Shown here piece after piece: positions 16,641 through 25,748 of a stretch of DNA of 64,000 bases. A model generated the notes under the pieces. It had not been told where the DNA came from. It saw only the letters and a list, made by a program, of their open reading frames with translations, and did no database searches. Source of the stretch: SZUA-545 sp050297855. GTDB taxonomy: Bacteria > Campylobacterota > Campylobacteria > Campylobacterales > SZUA-545. The stretch covers positions 62,001-126,000 of the forward strand of contig JBNKTC010000020.1 of the NCBI GenBank assembly GCA_050297855.1. The letters are read 5' to 3'. Each line of letters begins with the position of its first letter. The first letter of the stretch is position 1. A program made the position numbers and the translations under genes.

Positions 16641-17969
16641 ATGGATAAAAAACTGCACGTGGTATCACTGGGCTGTACCAAGAACCTGGTCGACACAGAG
16701 GTCATGCTGGGCCGCCTCAAAGAGTACAAGATGACCAACAACCCCACCGAGGCCGACGTCATCATCGTCAACACCTGCGGCTTTATCGATGCGGCCAAGG
16801 AAGAGAGCATCAACACCGTCCTCGACCTGGACGCCATGCGAAAAGATGACTCCCTCCTGGTCATGGCCGGGTGCCTGAGCGAACGTTACCAGGACGAGCT
16901 CAAAAAAGAACTCCCCGAGATCGACGTCTTTACCGGGGTCGGGGATTATTCAAAGATCGACGAGCTGCTGGAGAAAAAAGACTCCCGCTTCACCCGTGAC
17001 GTCTTCCTGATCGACAACGAAGAGCGGGTCATCACCGGCTCCTCCTACCACGCCTATATCAAGCTCAGCGAAGGGTGCAACCAGCAGTGCAGTTTCTGCG
17101 CCATCCCCAGCTTCAAAGGGCTGCTCCACTCGCGAACGCTCCACAGCGTGGAGAAAGAGGTCAAGGCCCTGGTGGAGAAAGGCTACTTCGACTTCAGCTT
17201 CATCTCCCAGGACAGCAGCTCCTACCTGCGCGACCAGCATATCGACGACGGCCTCTCCCTGCTGGTCAAACATGTTGAAAAGATCGAAGGAGTCAAGAGT
17301 GCGCGCATTCTCTACCTCTATCCTTCCACGACGTCCAAGCACCTTATCGACGTCATCGCCGACTCCCCGGTCTTCCACAACTACTTCGATATCCCGCTCC
17401 AGCATATCAGCGACAGTATGCTCAAACGGATGAAGCGCGGGTTCGGCAAGGAGAAGACCCTGGGACTGATGGAGAAGATCTTTTCCGTCCCGGACGCCTA
17501 TGTGCGCACCTCCTTTATCGTCGGCCATCCCGGTGAGACGGAAGCGGAGTACCAGGAGCTGAAAGCCCATATCGAAAATACCCCGTACGACATGATCAAT
17601 CTCTTCGCCTACAGCGACGAGGCGGGGACCCCCGCCAGCGAGATGGCGGACAAGATCCCGGAAGAGGTGATCGAAGCGCGCCTCAAGGAGCTCCAGGCGA
17701 TCGTGGATGCCAAACTTCGGGAAAAACTGAACGGCTACGTCGGGCAGAAGGTGGACCTGATCCTTAATGGGGTCAGCAGCGAACACGACCTGCTCTACAG
17801 CGCCAAGCACGTCGCCTGGGCCCCCGAGATCGACCCGGAGATCCTGGTGAATGACTCGGACATCCCCGATATGAAGACAGGCCGTCTCTACCACGCCCAC
17901 ATCACCGCCTGCACGCCGACCCAGCTGGTCGCCGCCATCATCCAGTCGGAGAACCTCCAGGCCCTCTAA
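16641..17969 (+). CDS. rimO: ribosomal protein S12 methylthiotransferase RimO
   Basis: A 442-residue radical-SAM enzyme that methylthiolates an aspartate of S12. The N-terminal MTTase domain starts VVSLGCTKNLVDTEVMLG (the SLGCxKN form separates RimO from MiaB), with further cysteines in VNTCGF and AGCLSERY; the radical-SAM cluster is CNQQCSFC; a TRAM-like domain ends the protein. I chose ATG 16641, preceded by TAAGGAAAACG, over an in-frame ATG 24 bases upstream that overlaps panC. Confidence 0.95.
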   Translation: MDKKLHVVSLGCTKNLVDTEVMLGRLKEYKMTNNPTEADVIIVNTCGFIDAAKEESINTVLDLDAMRKDDSLLVMAGCLSERYQDELKKELPEIDVFTGVGDYSKIDELLEKKDSRFTRDVFLIDNEERVITGSSYHAYIKLSEGCNQQCSFCAIPSFKGLLHSRTLHSVEKEVKALVEKGYFDFSFISQDSSSYLRDQHIDDGLSLLVKHVEKIEGVKSARILYLYPSTTSKHLIDVIADSPVFHNYFDIPLQHISDSMLKRMKRGFGKEKTLGLMEKIFSVPDAYVRTSFIVGHPGETEAEYQELKAHIENTPYDMINLFAYSDEAGTPASEMADKIPEEVIEARLKELQAIVDAKLREKLNGYVGQKVDLILNGVSSEHDLLYSAKHVAWAPEIDPEILVNDSDIPDMKTGRLYHAHITACTPTQLVAAIIQSENLQAL

Positions 17970-17974
17970 GGGCC
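17960..17974. terminator. bidirectional hairpin between rimO and the convergent membrane protein gene
   Basis: GGCCCT-CTA-AGGGCC: a 6-bp GC-rich stem that contains the rimO stop codon and ends one base before the stop of the convergent gene. There is a delayed T run (GTTTTTA) to the right. Confidence 0.5.
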
Positions 17975-18331
17975 TCAGGCACTGTTTTTAATAAGATACT
18001 GCCAGAACTGTACCAGCTTCTTCAGGACAAAAAGCCCCACCAGCGCCCCCAGGATATAAAAGAGAATATCCAATACCGAAAAGGGTTTCTCCTCTACCTT
18101 GTAGGCGTATTTTTCCAGGCTCTCCGGTTTGGGCTTGGGCTGTTCCTCAAGCAGATCGTCCACGACCGCCACGGGCTGCGTCGGGTCAACCTGCGAGGAG
18201 GCCTCACCCAGGACCCCTACCCCGTGTGTCGGATTCTCTTTGATAAAAAAGATATAGATCCCCAGTGTGATAAACCCGAGGACCACAACGGCAAAAATGA
18301 CCGCCGAAAGAAATTTAAAGACTTTTTCCAT
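17975..18331 (-). CDS. hypothetical small membrane protein, two membrane segments
   Basis: A 118-residue protein with an N-terminal membrane segment (~8-30), a Pro/Glu-rich middle (~35-80, presumably periplasmic) and a second membrane segment (~88-105). I do not recognise a family. It is flanked by a hairpin at its 3' end and has its own upstream gap, so it is likely monocistronic. Confidence 0.7.
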   Translation of the reverse strand: MEKVFKFLSAVIFAVVVLGFITLGIYIFFIKENPTHGVGVLGEASSQVDPTQPVAVVDDLLEEQPKPKPESLEKYAYKVEEKPFSVLDILFYILGALVGLFVLKKLVQFWQYLIKNSA

Positions 18332-18432
18332 ATTTTTTTCCGTTGTTCTTTTTTGAAATGCTACTCTTTTAACTCCGTTGCCTCTATCTTATGATAAAAT
18401 CCACAAAATCCGAATAAATACGAGGCCGTCTT

Positions 18433-19623
18433 TTGGAATATTTCGCCCTGCTCCGCGCCAACAGAAACATCCGCATCCTCTGGTTTATCAACCTCGTCAG
18501 CGGGTTCGGGTCCTGGTTTACCGTCGTCGCCATCTATTCGCTCCTGATCGATTTTAACGCCTCACCCCTCATCGTCGCCGTCGCAGCGGCATTCCACTGG
18601 CTCCCCGGCGCCCTTCAGGCTCCCCTATCCGGCACGGTCGTCGACCGCAGCGATACCAAAAAGCTGATGTACACCCTGCTCATCGTCGAGACCGCCGCAA
18701 CGGTTTTGATGATCCTCATCGACGACCCGTCGCTCATTTGGCTGCTGCTTCTGCTGGTCTTTGTCAAGATGAGCAGCGCCAGTTTCTTCTTTACCGCCGA
18801 GATGGCCCTGATCCCTTCGCTCGTCACAAAGGAGGAGCTGCGGACCGCCAACGACATCAACTCCATCACCTGGTCGGTCACCTTTGTCGTCGGGATGGCC
18901 GCCGGAGGGCTTTTTGTCGAGTATATCGGTATCATGGAAGCGTTCATCTTTGATGCCCTCACCTTCCTGGCGGCTATCTTGCTGCTGACCCGGCTTGATA
19001 TCCCAAGGTTCGTCAAAAACCATGCCGAAGGGTTTATCCACTTTGTCAAGGCGGGGTTTCTCTATATCAAAGAACACCCCTTTTTGATCCACCTGATCCT
19101 GCTGCACGCCACAGTCGGGTTTACCGCCTTTGACGCACTGGTGACCCTGCTGGCCAAGAATTACTATGCCCAAGACGTCTCCGAACCCCTGGCCATCGGC
19201 TTTATCAACGCCGTCCGGGCCCTGGGACTTGCACTGGGACCGTTTCTTTTTATCAAGTTCAAGGACCAGAAAAAACTGCTGGGTCTCCTGCTGCTGGGCC
19301 AGGGAGCAGCCATCCTGCTCTGGGCCGCCCTGCAGCCGACTTACTACCTGAGTCTTGTGGGGACGTTTATTACCGGTCTTTTCAGCACCTCCATCTGGTC
19401 GCTGACGTACAGCCTGATCCAGGCCAATGTCCAGAAGGCGTTTTACGGACGGGTCATCGCCTATAACGATATGGTCTTCCTGACGACCAATGCCGTCATC
19501 TCGCTCCTGATCGGTATCCTGGCAAGCGGCGGCATCCCCCTTGAGACGATCACGGCGCTGTTGGGTGTTTTGTTCCTGCTCAGCGCCGTCTACTACCGCG
19601 TCGTCCGGGAGCGGATTGGATAA
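18433..19623 (+). CDS. major facilitator superfamily transporter
   Basis: A 396-residue protein with 10-12 hydrophobic segments and the MFS pattern of two six-helix halves. The N-terminus (LRANRNIRILWFINLVSGFG) and the loop GTVVDRSDTKKLM (the GxxxDRxxRrxxm motif between helices 2 and 3) resemble the MFS_3/enterobactin-exporter-like group. Start TTG 18433, with GAGG upstream. Substrate unknown; no neighbouring gene points to one. Confidence 0.85.
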   Translation: MEYFALLRANRNIRILWFINLVSGFGSWFTVVAIYSLLIDFNASPLIVAVAAAFHWLPGALQAPLSGTVVDRSDTKKLMYTLLIVETAATVLMILIDDPSLIWLLLLLVFVKMSSASFFFTAEMALIPSLVTKEELRTANDINSITWSVTFVVGMAAGGLFVEYIGIMEAFIFDALTFLAAILLLTRLDIPRFVKNHAEGFIHFVKAGFLYIKEHPFLIHLILLHATVGFTAFDALVTLLAKNYYAQDVSEPLAIGFINAVRALGLALGPFLFIKFKDQKKLLGLLLLGQGAAILLWAALQPTYYLSLVGTFITGLFSTSIWSLTYSLIQANVQKAFYGRVIAYNDMVFLTTNAVISLLIGILASGGIPLETITALLGVLFLLSAVYYRVVRERIG

Positions 19624-19668
19624 GCGGATTTACTATAAGATATTCTTTTTCGATCCAAAGGAGCTGCG

Positions 19669-21438
19669 TTGCGTTTGAGATTTGTTACGATAACGGTCGT
19701 TGTCCTGCTGCTCGCCGCCCTGCTCCTGTTCCTCAACCAGCTGATCAATGTCAAGATCGAATCGATCAAAGAGAGCACCTATACCCGGGTCGCCGACAAT
19801 ATGAAAGAGAATGTCCGCTCCCAGATCAAGGATAAACAAAACGGCACCTTTGCCATCGCCCTGGGCCTTTCGGACGACCAGGAGCTCATCCGTTTTCTCA
19901 AAACGGGTCAGCACCCCAAGGACCTGCGGGCCTTTTCAAAAAAGCTGCAGCAGCATACCGATTACCGGAACGTCTGGTTCCAGGTGGTCGACAGCCGTGG
20001 TGTGAGCCGCTACCGCACCTGGACCGAGAAGACCGGGGACTCGCTGATAGAAAAACGGATCGATGTCAGGGAGATGATCCGCTCCCCCCACATCATCAAC
20101 AACATCAGCGTCGGCATCTTCTCCATGACCTTCAAGTCCCTCGTCCCGATCTATGACGGCAAACGCTTCATCGGGAGCCTGGAGGTGATCGCCCACTTCA
20201 ACTCCATCGAAAAAAACCTGAGCGAAAACAACATCGACGTCGCCATCCTTGTGGACAAACAATACCGTCCCCAACTTACCCGTTCGCTTACGCAGCAGTT
20301 TATCGACGACTACTACGTCGTCAACGCCACGGCCGATGAACACCTGATCGCCAAGCTCAAACGTGACGGCGTCGCCCGTTTTATCGGTATCGACAACTAC
20401 CTGATCGACGATGCGTGTCTCATCACACTCCACACTCTGAACGACAACAACGGGGAACCCATGGGCTACTTTATCCTGCACCGTCCCCTTGAGGCTATCG
20501 ACCTGACCAATCTGATCGCCTTCCAGCACAGCATCAAACTGGCCGTACCCCTGGGCCTTTTCCTGCTGGTGGCGGTCTTCCTGCTCACCCTGACGCTCCG
20601 CAAGGCAAAAGAGGCGCGCAAAAGTGCCCGCAGACTGGAGGGGATGGTGCGCGCACGGACCAAAGAGCTCGAAGAGCTCAACCGCCATCTCGAAGAGCGG
20701 GTCAGTGAAGAGACCGAAAAGAGACACCGCCAGGAACAGCAGCTGATCCACCAGGAGAAGCTGGCGGCCATGGGCCAGATGCTCACCAACATCTCCCACC
20801 ACTGGCGCCAGCCCCTTAATGTCCTGGCACTCAATATCCAGGACTTCGCCGAAGCCAAAGCCTTCGGGGAACTGACCGATGCCTATATCAAAGACAATAT
20901 CGCCCGCTCCATGAAGCAGATCCACTATATGTCCGACACGATCGAAAACTTCCGCCACTTCTTTAACGACGACGACAGGCAGAAGAGCCTTTTTTCCGTT
21001 CGTAGGGTGCTGGACGAGATCGCCGCCCTGCTGTTGCCCGAACTGGAACAGACCAAAGTCCGGCTGCTCCTGCCCGAGGAGGATATCGACATACGGGGCA
21101 ACCGCGGCGAGTTCAAACAGGTCCTGCTCAATGTCGTCAACAACGCCGTCGAAGCGATCACCCGCAACAACCGTCCCGAGGGGGAAGTGCGCATCGATAT
21201 GGCCACCGACGGCGATGACGCCGTCATCACCCTCACCGATAACGGCGGGGGGATCGACGAAACGATCCTCGACCAGATCTTCGACCCCTATTTTACGACA
21301 AAGTTCAAATCCAAAGGGGTCGGTATCAGCCTCTACATGTCCAAAATGATCATCGAAAACAATATGGGTGGAAGCTGCATCGTCGACAATATCCCCGGCG
21401 GTGCCCGCTTTACGATCCGTATCCCCAAAAACCTCTGA
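19669..21438 (+). CDS. membrane sensor histidine kinase
   Basis: A 589-residue kinase: membrane segment (~5-25), periplasmic Cache-like sensor (~30-280), membrane segment (~285-305), coiled coil, H-box SHHWRQPLNVLAL (His near 380), N-box NVVNNAVEAI, G1 DNGGGIDETI, then FDPYFTTKFKSKGVGISLYMSK. The start is TTG at 19669 preceded by AAGGAG. No response regulator is adjacent, so it is an orphan; the receiver genes at 8.5 or 38-43 kb are possible partners. Confidence 0.92.
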   Translation: MRLRFVTITVVVLLLAALLLFLNQLINVKIESIKESTYTRVADNMKENVRSQIKDKQNGTFAIALGLSDDQELIRFLKTGQHPKDLRAFSKKLQQHTDYRNVWFQVVDSRGVSRYRTWTEKTGDSLIEKRIDVREMIRSPHIINNISVGIFSMTFKSLVPIYDGKRFIGSLEVIAHFNSIEKNLSENNIDVAILVDKQYRPQLTRSLTQQFIDDYYVVNATADEHLIAKLKRDGVARFIGIDNYLIDDACLITLHTLNDNNGEPMGYFILHRPLEAIDLTNLIAFQHSIKLAVPLGLFLLVAVFLLTLTLRKAKEARKSARRLEGMVRARTKELEELNRHLEERVSEETEKRHRQEQQLIHQEKLAAMGQMLTNISHHWRQPLNVLALNIQDFAEAKAFGELTDAYIKDNIARSMKQIHYMSDTIENFRHFFNDDDRQKSLFSVRRVLDEIAALLLPELEQTKVRLLLPEEDIDIRGNRGEFKQVLLNVVNNAVEAITRNNRPEGEVRIDMATDGDDAVITLTDNGGGIDETILDQIFDPYFTTKFKSKGVGISLYMSKMIIENNMGGSCIVDNIPGGARFTIRIPKNL

Positions 21439-21456
21439 AATTGCCGCCTTGATGCT

Positions 21457-21484
21457 TTGCTTGCAATTTTTGCTAAAATATATT
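21457..21484 (+). promoter_or_regulatory. putative ispG promoter
   Basis: TTGCTT (21457-21462), 16 bases, TATATT (21479-21484), about 60 bases upstream of the ispG ATG. T-rich spacer. Confidence 0.45.
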
Positions 21485-21543
21485 ACTTTAACGCCAATCA
21501 TTCCCCAAAAGGGAAGAGCCCAATCCACTGAAATTTGAAGCGT

Positions 21544-22611
21544 ATGATAAACAGATATAAAACCAAAAAAATCTATGTCGGAGATGTCGCCGTCGGCGGG
21601 GACGCCCCGATCTCGGTGCAGTCCATGACCTACTCTAAAACCCACGATGTGGAAGCGACGGTGGAACAGATCAACCGCCTCCACTTCGCCGGGTGCGACA
21701 TCGTGCGGGTCAGCTGCCCAGATATGGAGGACGCACTGGCACTGCCGGAGATCAAAAAACGTACCTCCCTGCCGCTGGTGGCCGATATCCATTTTAATCA
21801 TAAGATCGCCCTGGAAGCGGCCAAGACGGTGGACTGTATCCGTATCAACCCGGGCAACATCGGCTCGAACGGAAAGATCAAAGAGGTGGTCAAAGCGTGC
21901 AAAGAGCGCAGCATCCCGATCCGCATCGGCGTCAACGCCGGGAGCCTGGAGAAGGAGATCGAAGCCAAATACGGCCCCACCTCCGAAGCGATGATCCAGT
22001 CGGCCCTCTACCATATCAAACTGCTCGAAGACCTGGACTTTACGGATATCAAGGTCTCCATGAAAGCCAGCGACGTCCAGCGGACCGTGGCGGCGTACCG
22101 GGGGCTAAGGCCGCTGGTGGAATACCCCTTCCACCTCGGTGTCACCGAAGCGGGGACCATCTTCCACGCCACGGTCAAATCCTCCATCGGCCTGGGAGCA
22201 CTGCTCCTGGACGGCATCGGCGATACAATGCGTGTCTCCATCACCGGCGAGCTGGAGGAGGAGATACGGGTCGGCAAAGCGATCCTAAAAGACGCGGGCA
22301 TCGCCAAAGAGGGGGTCAACATCATCTCCTGCCCCACCTGTGCACGGCTTGAAGCAGACCTGGTCAGTGCCGTTGCGGAGGTCGAAGAGAAGACCCGACA
22401 CATCAAAAAACCCCTCGACATCTCCGTCATGGGATGTGTCGTCAACGCCATCGGCGAGGCCAAGCACGCCGATGTCGCCATCGCCTACGGCAAAGGGGCG
22501 GGCCTGGTGATGCGAAAGGGCGAAGTGGTCGCCAGACTGGATGAAAAAGAGCTGGTAAAGGTCTTTTTGGAAGAGGTGGAGAAAGCTGCGTCGGAGAATA
22601 ACCCCGAATAG
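21544..22611 (+). CDS. ispG: 4-hydroxy-3-methylbut-2-enyl diphosphate synthase
   Basis: A 355-residue Fe-S enzyme of the MEP isoprenoid pathway, matching dxs at 46.4 kb. It starts with the family sequence [15 protein letters not shown], and has the C-terminal cluster cysteines in CPTCAR and [17 protein letters not shown] prefer ATG 21544, which gives the usual short N-terminus, to an in-frame TTG at 21535; the upstream ribosome-binding site is weak (GAAG). Confidence 0.95.
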   Translation: MINRYKTKKIYVGDVAVGGDAPISVQSMTYSKTHDVEATVEQINRLHFAGCDIVRVSCPDMEDALALPEIKKRTSLPLVADIHFNHKIALEAAKTVDCIRINPGNIGSNGKIKEVVKACKERSIPIRIGVNAGSLEKEIEAKYGPTSEAMIQSALYHIKLLEDLDFTDIKVSMKASDVQRTVAAYRGLRPLVEYPFHLGVTEAGTIFHATVKSSIGLGALLLDGIGDTMRVSITGELEEEIRVGKAILKDAGIAKEGVNIISCPTCARLEADLVSAVAEVEEKTRHIKKPLDISVMGCVVNAIGEAKHADVAIAYGKGAGLVMRKGEVVARLDEKELVKVFLEEVEKAASENNPE

Positions 22612-22612
22612 C

Positions 22613-22634
22613 GTGATATTTAATCACACTTTTT
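22613..22634 (+). terminator. putative ispG terminator
   Basis: GTGAT (22613-22617) and ATCAC (22623-22627) form a 5-bp stem right after the ispG stop, followed by A-C-TTTTT. The stem is short, so confidence is moderate. Confidence 0.45.
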
Positions 22635-22658
22635 GTGGATAATGTAAGCCAAGGCTGG

Positions 22659-22664
22659 TATAAT
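22659..22664 (+). promoter_or_regulatory. putative -10 box for the DAHP synthase gene
   Basis: A perfect TATAAT in GGTATAATCG about 160 bases upstream of the DAHP synthase start. The best -35 candidates (TGGATA at 22636, or TTGTGG with a long spacer) are poor. If used, the transcript would begin with a ~150-base leader that contains the dispersed palindromic repeat. Confidence 0.4.
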
Positions 22665-22689
22665 CGCGCACTAATGTACCGCTTTAATT

Positions 22690-22785
22690 AAAGTTTCTGC
22701 CGCTATTGCGGCAACTTTAATGCCGTGAAACTTCGCAGCGAAGCGAGGGACACAGCGGCGAGCGCAGTACTTTGGAACAAAGTTT
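22690..22785 (+). repeat. dispersed palindromic element, copy A
   Basis: Intergenic between ispG and DAHP synthase. It begins with TTCTGCCGC at 22695 and the hairpin TGCCGC-tatt-GCGGCA, and carries a 39-base core at 22721-22759 (from TGCCGTGAAACTTCGC to GACACAGCGGC) that recurs inverted at 46275-46312 with one base less. After the core come GAGCGCAGTA and a terminal hairpin ACTTTG-gaa-CAAAGT (22769-22783). The order of blocks is the same, reverse-complemented, in copies B and C. Confidence 0.75.
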
Positions 22786-22822
22786 TGAAGTACGTATCAA
22801 ACAAGATAATAATGGAAATATT

Positions 22823-24175
22823 ATGAGCACATGGACACCCAATAGCTGGCGGAATTTTCCGATTAAACAGCACCCGACATACCCTGATCAGGAAAAACTG
22901 CAAGCGGTTGAGAAGACCCTTGCTTCCTATCCTCCCCTGGTCTTCGCCGGTGAGGTCAACAACCTTAAATGCGAGCTGGCCAAAGTGGCGGCGGGTGAAG
23001 CATTCCTTCTCCAGGGCGGAGACTGCGCCGAGAGTTTCGCCGATTTTAATGCCAAAAACATCCGCGATACGTTTAAGATCCTGCTGCAGATGAATGTCGT
23101 CATGATGTATGCCGGACAGAAACCCGTCGTCAAAGTCGGGCGTCTGGCGGGGCAGTTTGCCAAACCGCGCTCCAAGGATACCGAGACGGTAGACGGCGTG
23201 GAGCTTCCAAGCTATCGCGGCGATATCATCAACGACCTCGCCTTTACGCCGGAGTCCCGGATCCCGGATCCCGAAAGAATGCTGCGCGCCTACAACCAAT
23301 CGGCTGCTACGATGAACCTGCTGCGTTCCTTCGCCCGCGGCGGTCTGGCGGACCTGCACCAGGTCCACAAGTGGAACCTGGACTTCGTACTCAAGTCCAA
23401 AGCGGGTGAGCGCTACCAGGAGCTCTCCAACAATATCGATAACGCAATGGCGTTTATGAAAGCGTGCGGTATCGACAGCGACAATACGCTGGAGCTTAAA
23501 GAGACGACCCTTTATACCTCCCACGAGGCGCTGCTGCTGCACTACGAAGAGGCGCTGACACGCCAGGACAGCTTCTCGGGCGACTGGTACGACTGCTCTG
23601 CGCATATGCTCTGGATCGGCGACCGCACACGCCAGCCCGACGGTGCCCACGTCGAGTTCCTGCGGGGAGTCAAAAACCCCGTCGGCATCAAAGCCGGCCC
23701 GTCAACGGAACCCGAAGACCTTATCAAGCTCATCGACACGATCAACCCCGACAACGAAGCGGGCCGCCTGAACGTTATCGTCCGGATGGGTGCGGGCAAC
23801 CTGGGCGACAAACTTCCTGCCCTGATCCGTGCCGTGGAAAAAGAGGGGAAAAACGTCGTCTGGAGCTCCGACCCGATGCACGGGAACACCTACCAGACCG
23901 AAGGCGGCTACAAGACCCGTCTATTTGAAAACGTCCTCCAGGAGGTCAAAGAGTTCTTCCAGATCCACCGCGCCGAAGGAACGGTTGCGGGCGGTATCCA
24001 CCTGGAGATGACCGGACGCGACGTCACCGAATGTGTCGGCGGCGCCCAGCAGATCACGGAATCGGGTCTTGAAGACCGATACCACACCTTCTGCGACCCG
24101 CGTCTTAACGGCGAACAGGCACTGGAACTCTCCTTCCTCATCGCCGACACCCTCAAAGAGGTCTCCCGGGGCTAA
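22823..24175 (+). CDS. class II 3-deoxy-7-phosphoheptulonate (DAHP) synthase
   Basis: A 450-residue enzyme for the first step of the shikimate pathway (PEP + erythrose 4-phosphate). It is the plant-like class II (AroA-II) form: WRNFPIKQ at the start, [34 protein letters not shown], the RMGAGN segment and the [10 protein letters not shown] metal-site region. I chose ATG 22823, which gives the usual [10 protein letters not shown] start; the frame is open upstream into the repeat element but those residues are not part of the family. A short stem (TCCCGG/CCGGGA) spans the stop codon. Confidence 0.95.
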   Translation: MSTWTPNSWRNFPIKQHPTYPDQEKLQAVEKTLASYPPLVFAGEVNNLKCELAKVAAGEAFLLQGGDCAESFADFNAKNIRDTFKILLQMNVVMMYAGQKPVVKVGRLAGQFAKPRSKDTETVDGVELPSYRGDIINDLAFTPESRIPDPERMLRAYNQSAATMNLLRSFARGGLADLHQVHKWNLDFVLKSKAGERYQELSNNIDNAMAFMKACGIDSDNTLELKETTLYTSHEALLLHYEEALTRQDSFSGDWYDCSAHMLWIGDRTRQPDGAHVEFLRGVKNPVGIKAGPSTEPEDLIKLIDTINPDNEAGRLNVIVRMGAGNLGDKLPALIRAVEKEGKNVVWSSDPMHGNTYQTEGGYKTRLFENVLQEVKEFFQIHRAEGTVAGGIHLEMTGRDVTECVGGAQQITESGLEDRYHTFCDPRLNGEQALELSFLIADTLKEVSRG

Positions 24176-24202
24176 AACCGGGACACCCATGGGGCGTTTA
24201 AT

Positions 24203-24230
24203 TTGCCTCTCAAAGCCCATTGACTATAAT
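24203..24230 (+). promoter_or_regulatory. putative dnaB promoter
   Basis: TTGCCT (24203-24208), 16 bases, TATAAT (24225-24230), about 70 bases before the dnaB ATG, in the gap after the DAHP synthase gene. Confidence 0.5.
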
Positions 24231-24299
24231 AAAAGACTTTAGATCGCCTCCTTCAGGCACCGGGCAAACCATAAATTTTTAAAAAAAGCGCTGTAAATA

Positions 24300-25748
24300 A
24301 TGGACAATCTGCATAACATCAATATTGAAAAATCGGTTCTAAGCTCCATCATTTTCGAACCCTCCATCTTCGAAGAGGTCTACAGCGAACTGAAGCCCGA
24401 GAGCTTCTACCTTCCCGCCCACCAGAACATCTTCCGGGCGATGGAAGAGCTCAGTACCTCGGATATGCCCATCGACGAGGAGTTCATCAAAAAACGCCTT
24501 ACCGCCAGAAACAAGTTCGACGAACCGGCCCTGCTGGACATCCTCTCGGCCAACCCCCTCTCCAACACCAAAGCCTATACCGACGAGCTAAAAGAGCTCT
24601 CGCTCAAACGCGAGCTTATCCGTCTGACCACCGAGATCAAGAAGGTGACGATGGAAGAGGACATGAGCAGCGACGAGGCGATCGACGTCGTCCAGCAGCA
24701 GCTTTATAAGATCACCAGCGACAGTGCCAGCAAGGATTTTAAAGACGCCCCGACGATCACCAAGGAGACCCTGGAACGGATCAACGAGAACAAAGAGCGG
24801 GGCAACTCCCTTGTCATCGGCGTCGATACCGGCTTCTACGGCCTGAACAAAAAGACCTCCGGTTTCGGCCGGGGAGATATGATCGTCGTCGCCGCCCGTC
24901 CGGCGATGGGGAAAACGGCTTTCGTCCTCAACATCGCCAACAACATCCTCAAACACGGTGAAGGGGTCGCCATCTTCTCCCTGGAGATGCCCGCGGAACA
25001 ACTGATGATGCGTATGCTTGCCGCCCACTCCTCCATCCCCCTCCAGAACATCCGGGTCGGGGACATGGACGACGGCCAGTGGAGCACCCTAAGCTCCTCC
25101 ATCGACTTTTTTAACCGCTCCAAACTTTTTGTCGACGACGACGGAATGCTGACGATCCACAAGCTGCGCAGCAAACTGCGGGAGCTTAAGAGCAAACACC
25201 CCGAAGTCAACCTCGCCATCATCGACTACATCCAGCTGATGTCGGGCCAAGGCAACGGTAAAGACCGGCAACTGGAGGTGAGCGAGATCTCACGGGGGAT
25301 CAAGATGCTCGCCCGTGAACTGGAGATGCCGATCATGGCCCTCTCCCAGCTTAACCGTGGTCTGGAGAGCCGAAGCGACAAGCGCCCGATGCTCAGCGAT
25401 ATCCGGGAGTCCGGGGCGATCGAGCAGGATGCCGATATCATCATGTTTATCTACCGCGACGCCGTCTACAAAGAGAAAGAGGAGCGTGAGCGCGAGAAGA
25501 AGGCGAAGGAAGAGGGGCGCGAATACAAGTCCACCTTCGTCGCCAGCGAAGAGGAGGATGCCGAAGTGATCATCGGCAAGCAGCGTAACGGTCCCATAGG
25601 GACCGTTAAGATGGTATTCCAGAAGCGCTTTACGCGCTTTGTCGATGCCCACAGCGAAGTGGAGACGACCTTCTACCAGGAGACCCAGATCCCCGTGGAG
25701 ATCGAGACCACCCCGCCCAATCCCAATATCGATATGCCGACCATATGA
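24300..25748 (+). CDS. dnaB: replicative DNA helicase DnaB
   Basis: A 482-residue helicase with the N-terminal helical domain (INIEKSVLSSIIFEPSIF) and the RecA-like C-terminal domain: Walker A ARPAMGKTAF, Walker B NLAIIDYIQLM, LSQLNRGLESR and the DIRESGAIEQDADII motif. There is no intein. The acidic-basic insert (REREKKAKEEGREYK, ~400-415) is longer than in E. coli. Its stop overlaps the start of a sensor kinase gene (ATGA), an unusual partner. Confidence 0.96.
   Translation: MDNLHNINIEKSVLSSIIFEPSIFEEVYSELKPESFYLPAHQNIFRAMEELSTSDMPIDEEFIKKRLTARNKFDEPALLDILSANPLSNTKAYTDELKELSLKRELIRLTTEIKKVTMEEDMSSDEAIDVVQQQLYKITSDSASKDFKDAPTITKETLERINENKERGNSLVIGVDTGFYGLNKKTSGFGRGDMIVVAARPAMGKTAFVLNIANNILKHGEGVAIFSLEMPAEQLMMRMLAAHSSIPLQNIRVGDMDDGQWSTLSSSIDFFNRSKLFVDDDGMLTIHKLRSKLRELKSKHPEVNLAIIDYIQLMSGQGNGKDRQLEVSEISRGIKMLARELEMPIMALSQLNRGLESRSDKRPMLSDIRESGAIEQDADIIMFIYRDAVYKEKEEREREKKAKEEGREYKSTFVASEEEDAEVIIGKQRNGPIGTVKMVFQKRFTRFVDAHSEVETTFYQETQIPVEIETTPPNPNIDMPTI

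Noticed and set aside
19936..22014. A 692-residue open frame on the minus strand across a kinase gene and ispG
   Set aside because: It is the mirror of two well-supported plus-strand genes; the GC-rich codon use leaves few stops on the opposite strand. No domain or start signal.
22690..22785. Considered whether the repeat copies could be a CRISPR array or tRNA
   Set aside because: Copies are kilobases apart with no regular spacers, and no tRNA cloverleaf or CCA end fits.
24300..25748. Possible intein in dnaB
   Set aside because: Length is normal and the Walker A and downstream motifs are uninterrupted.
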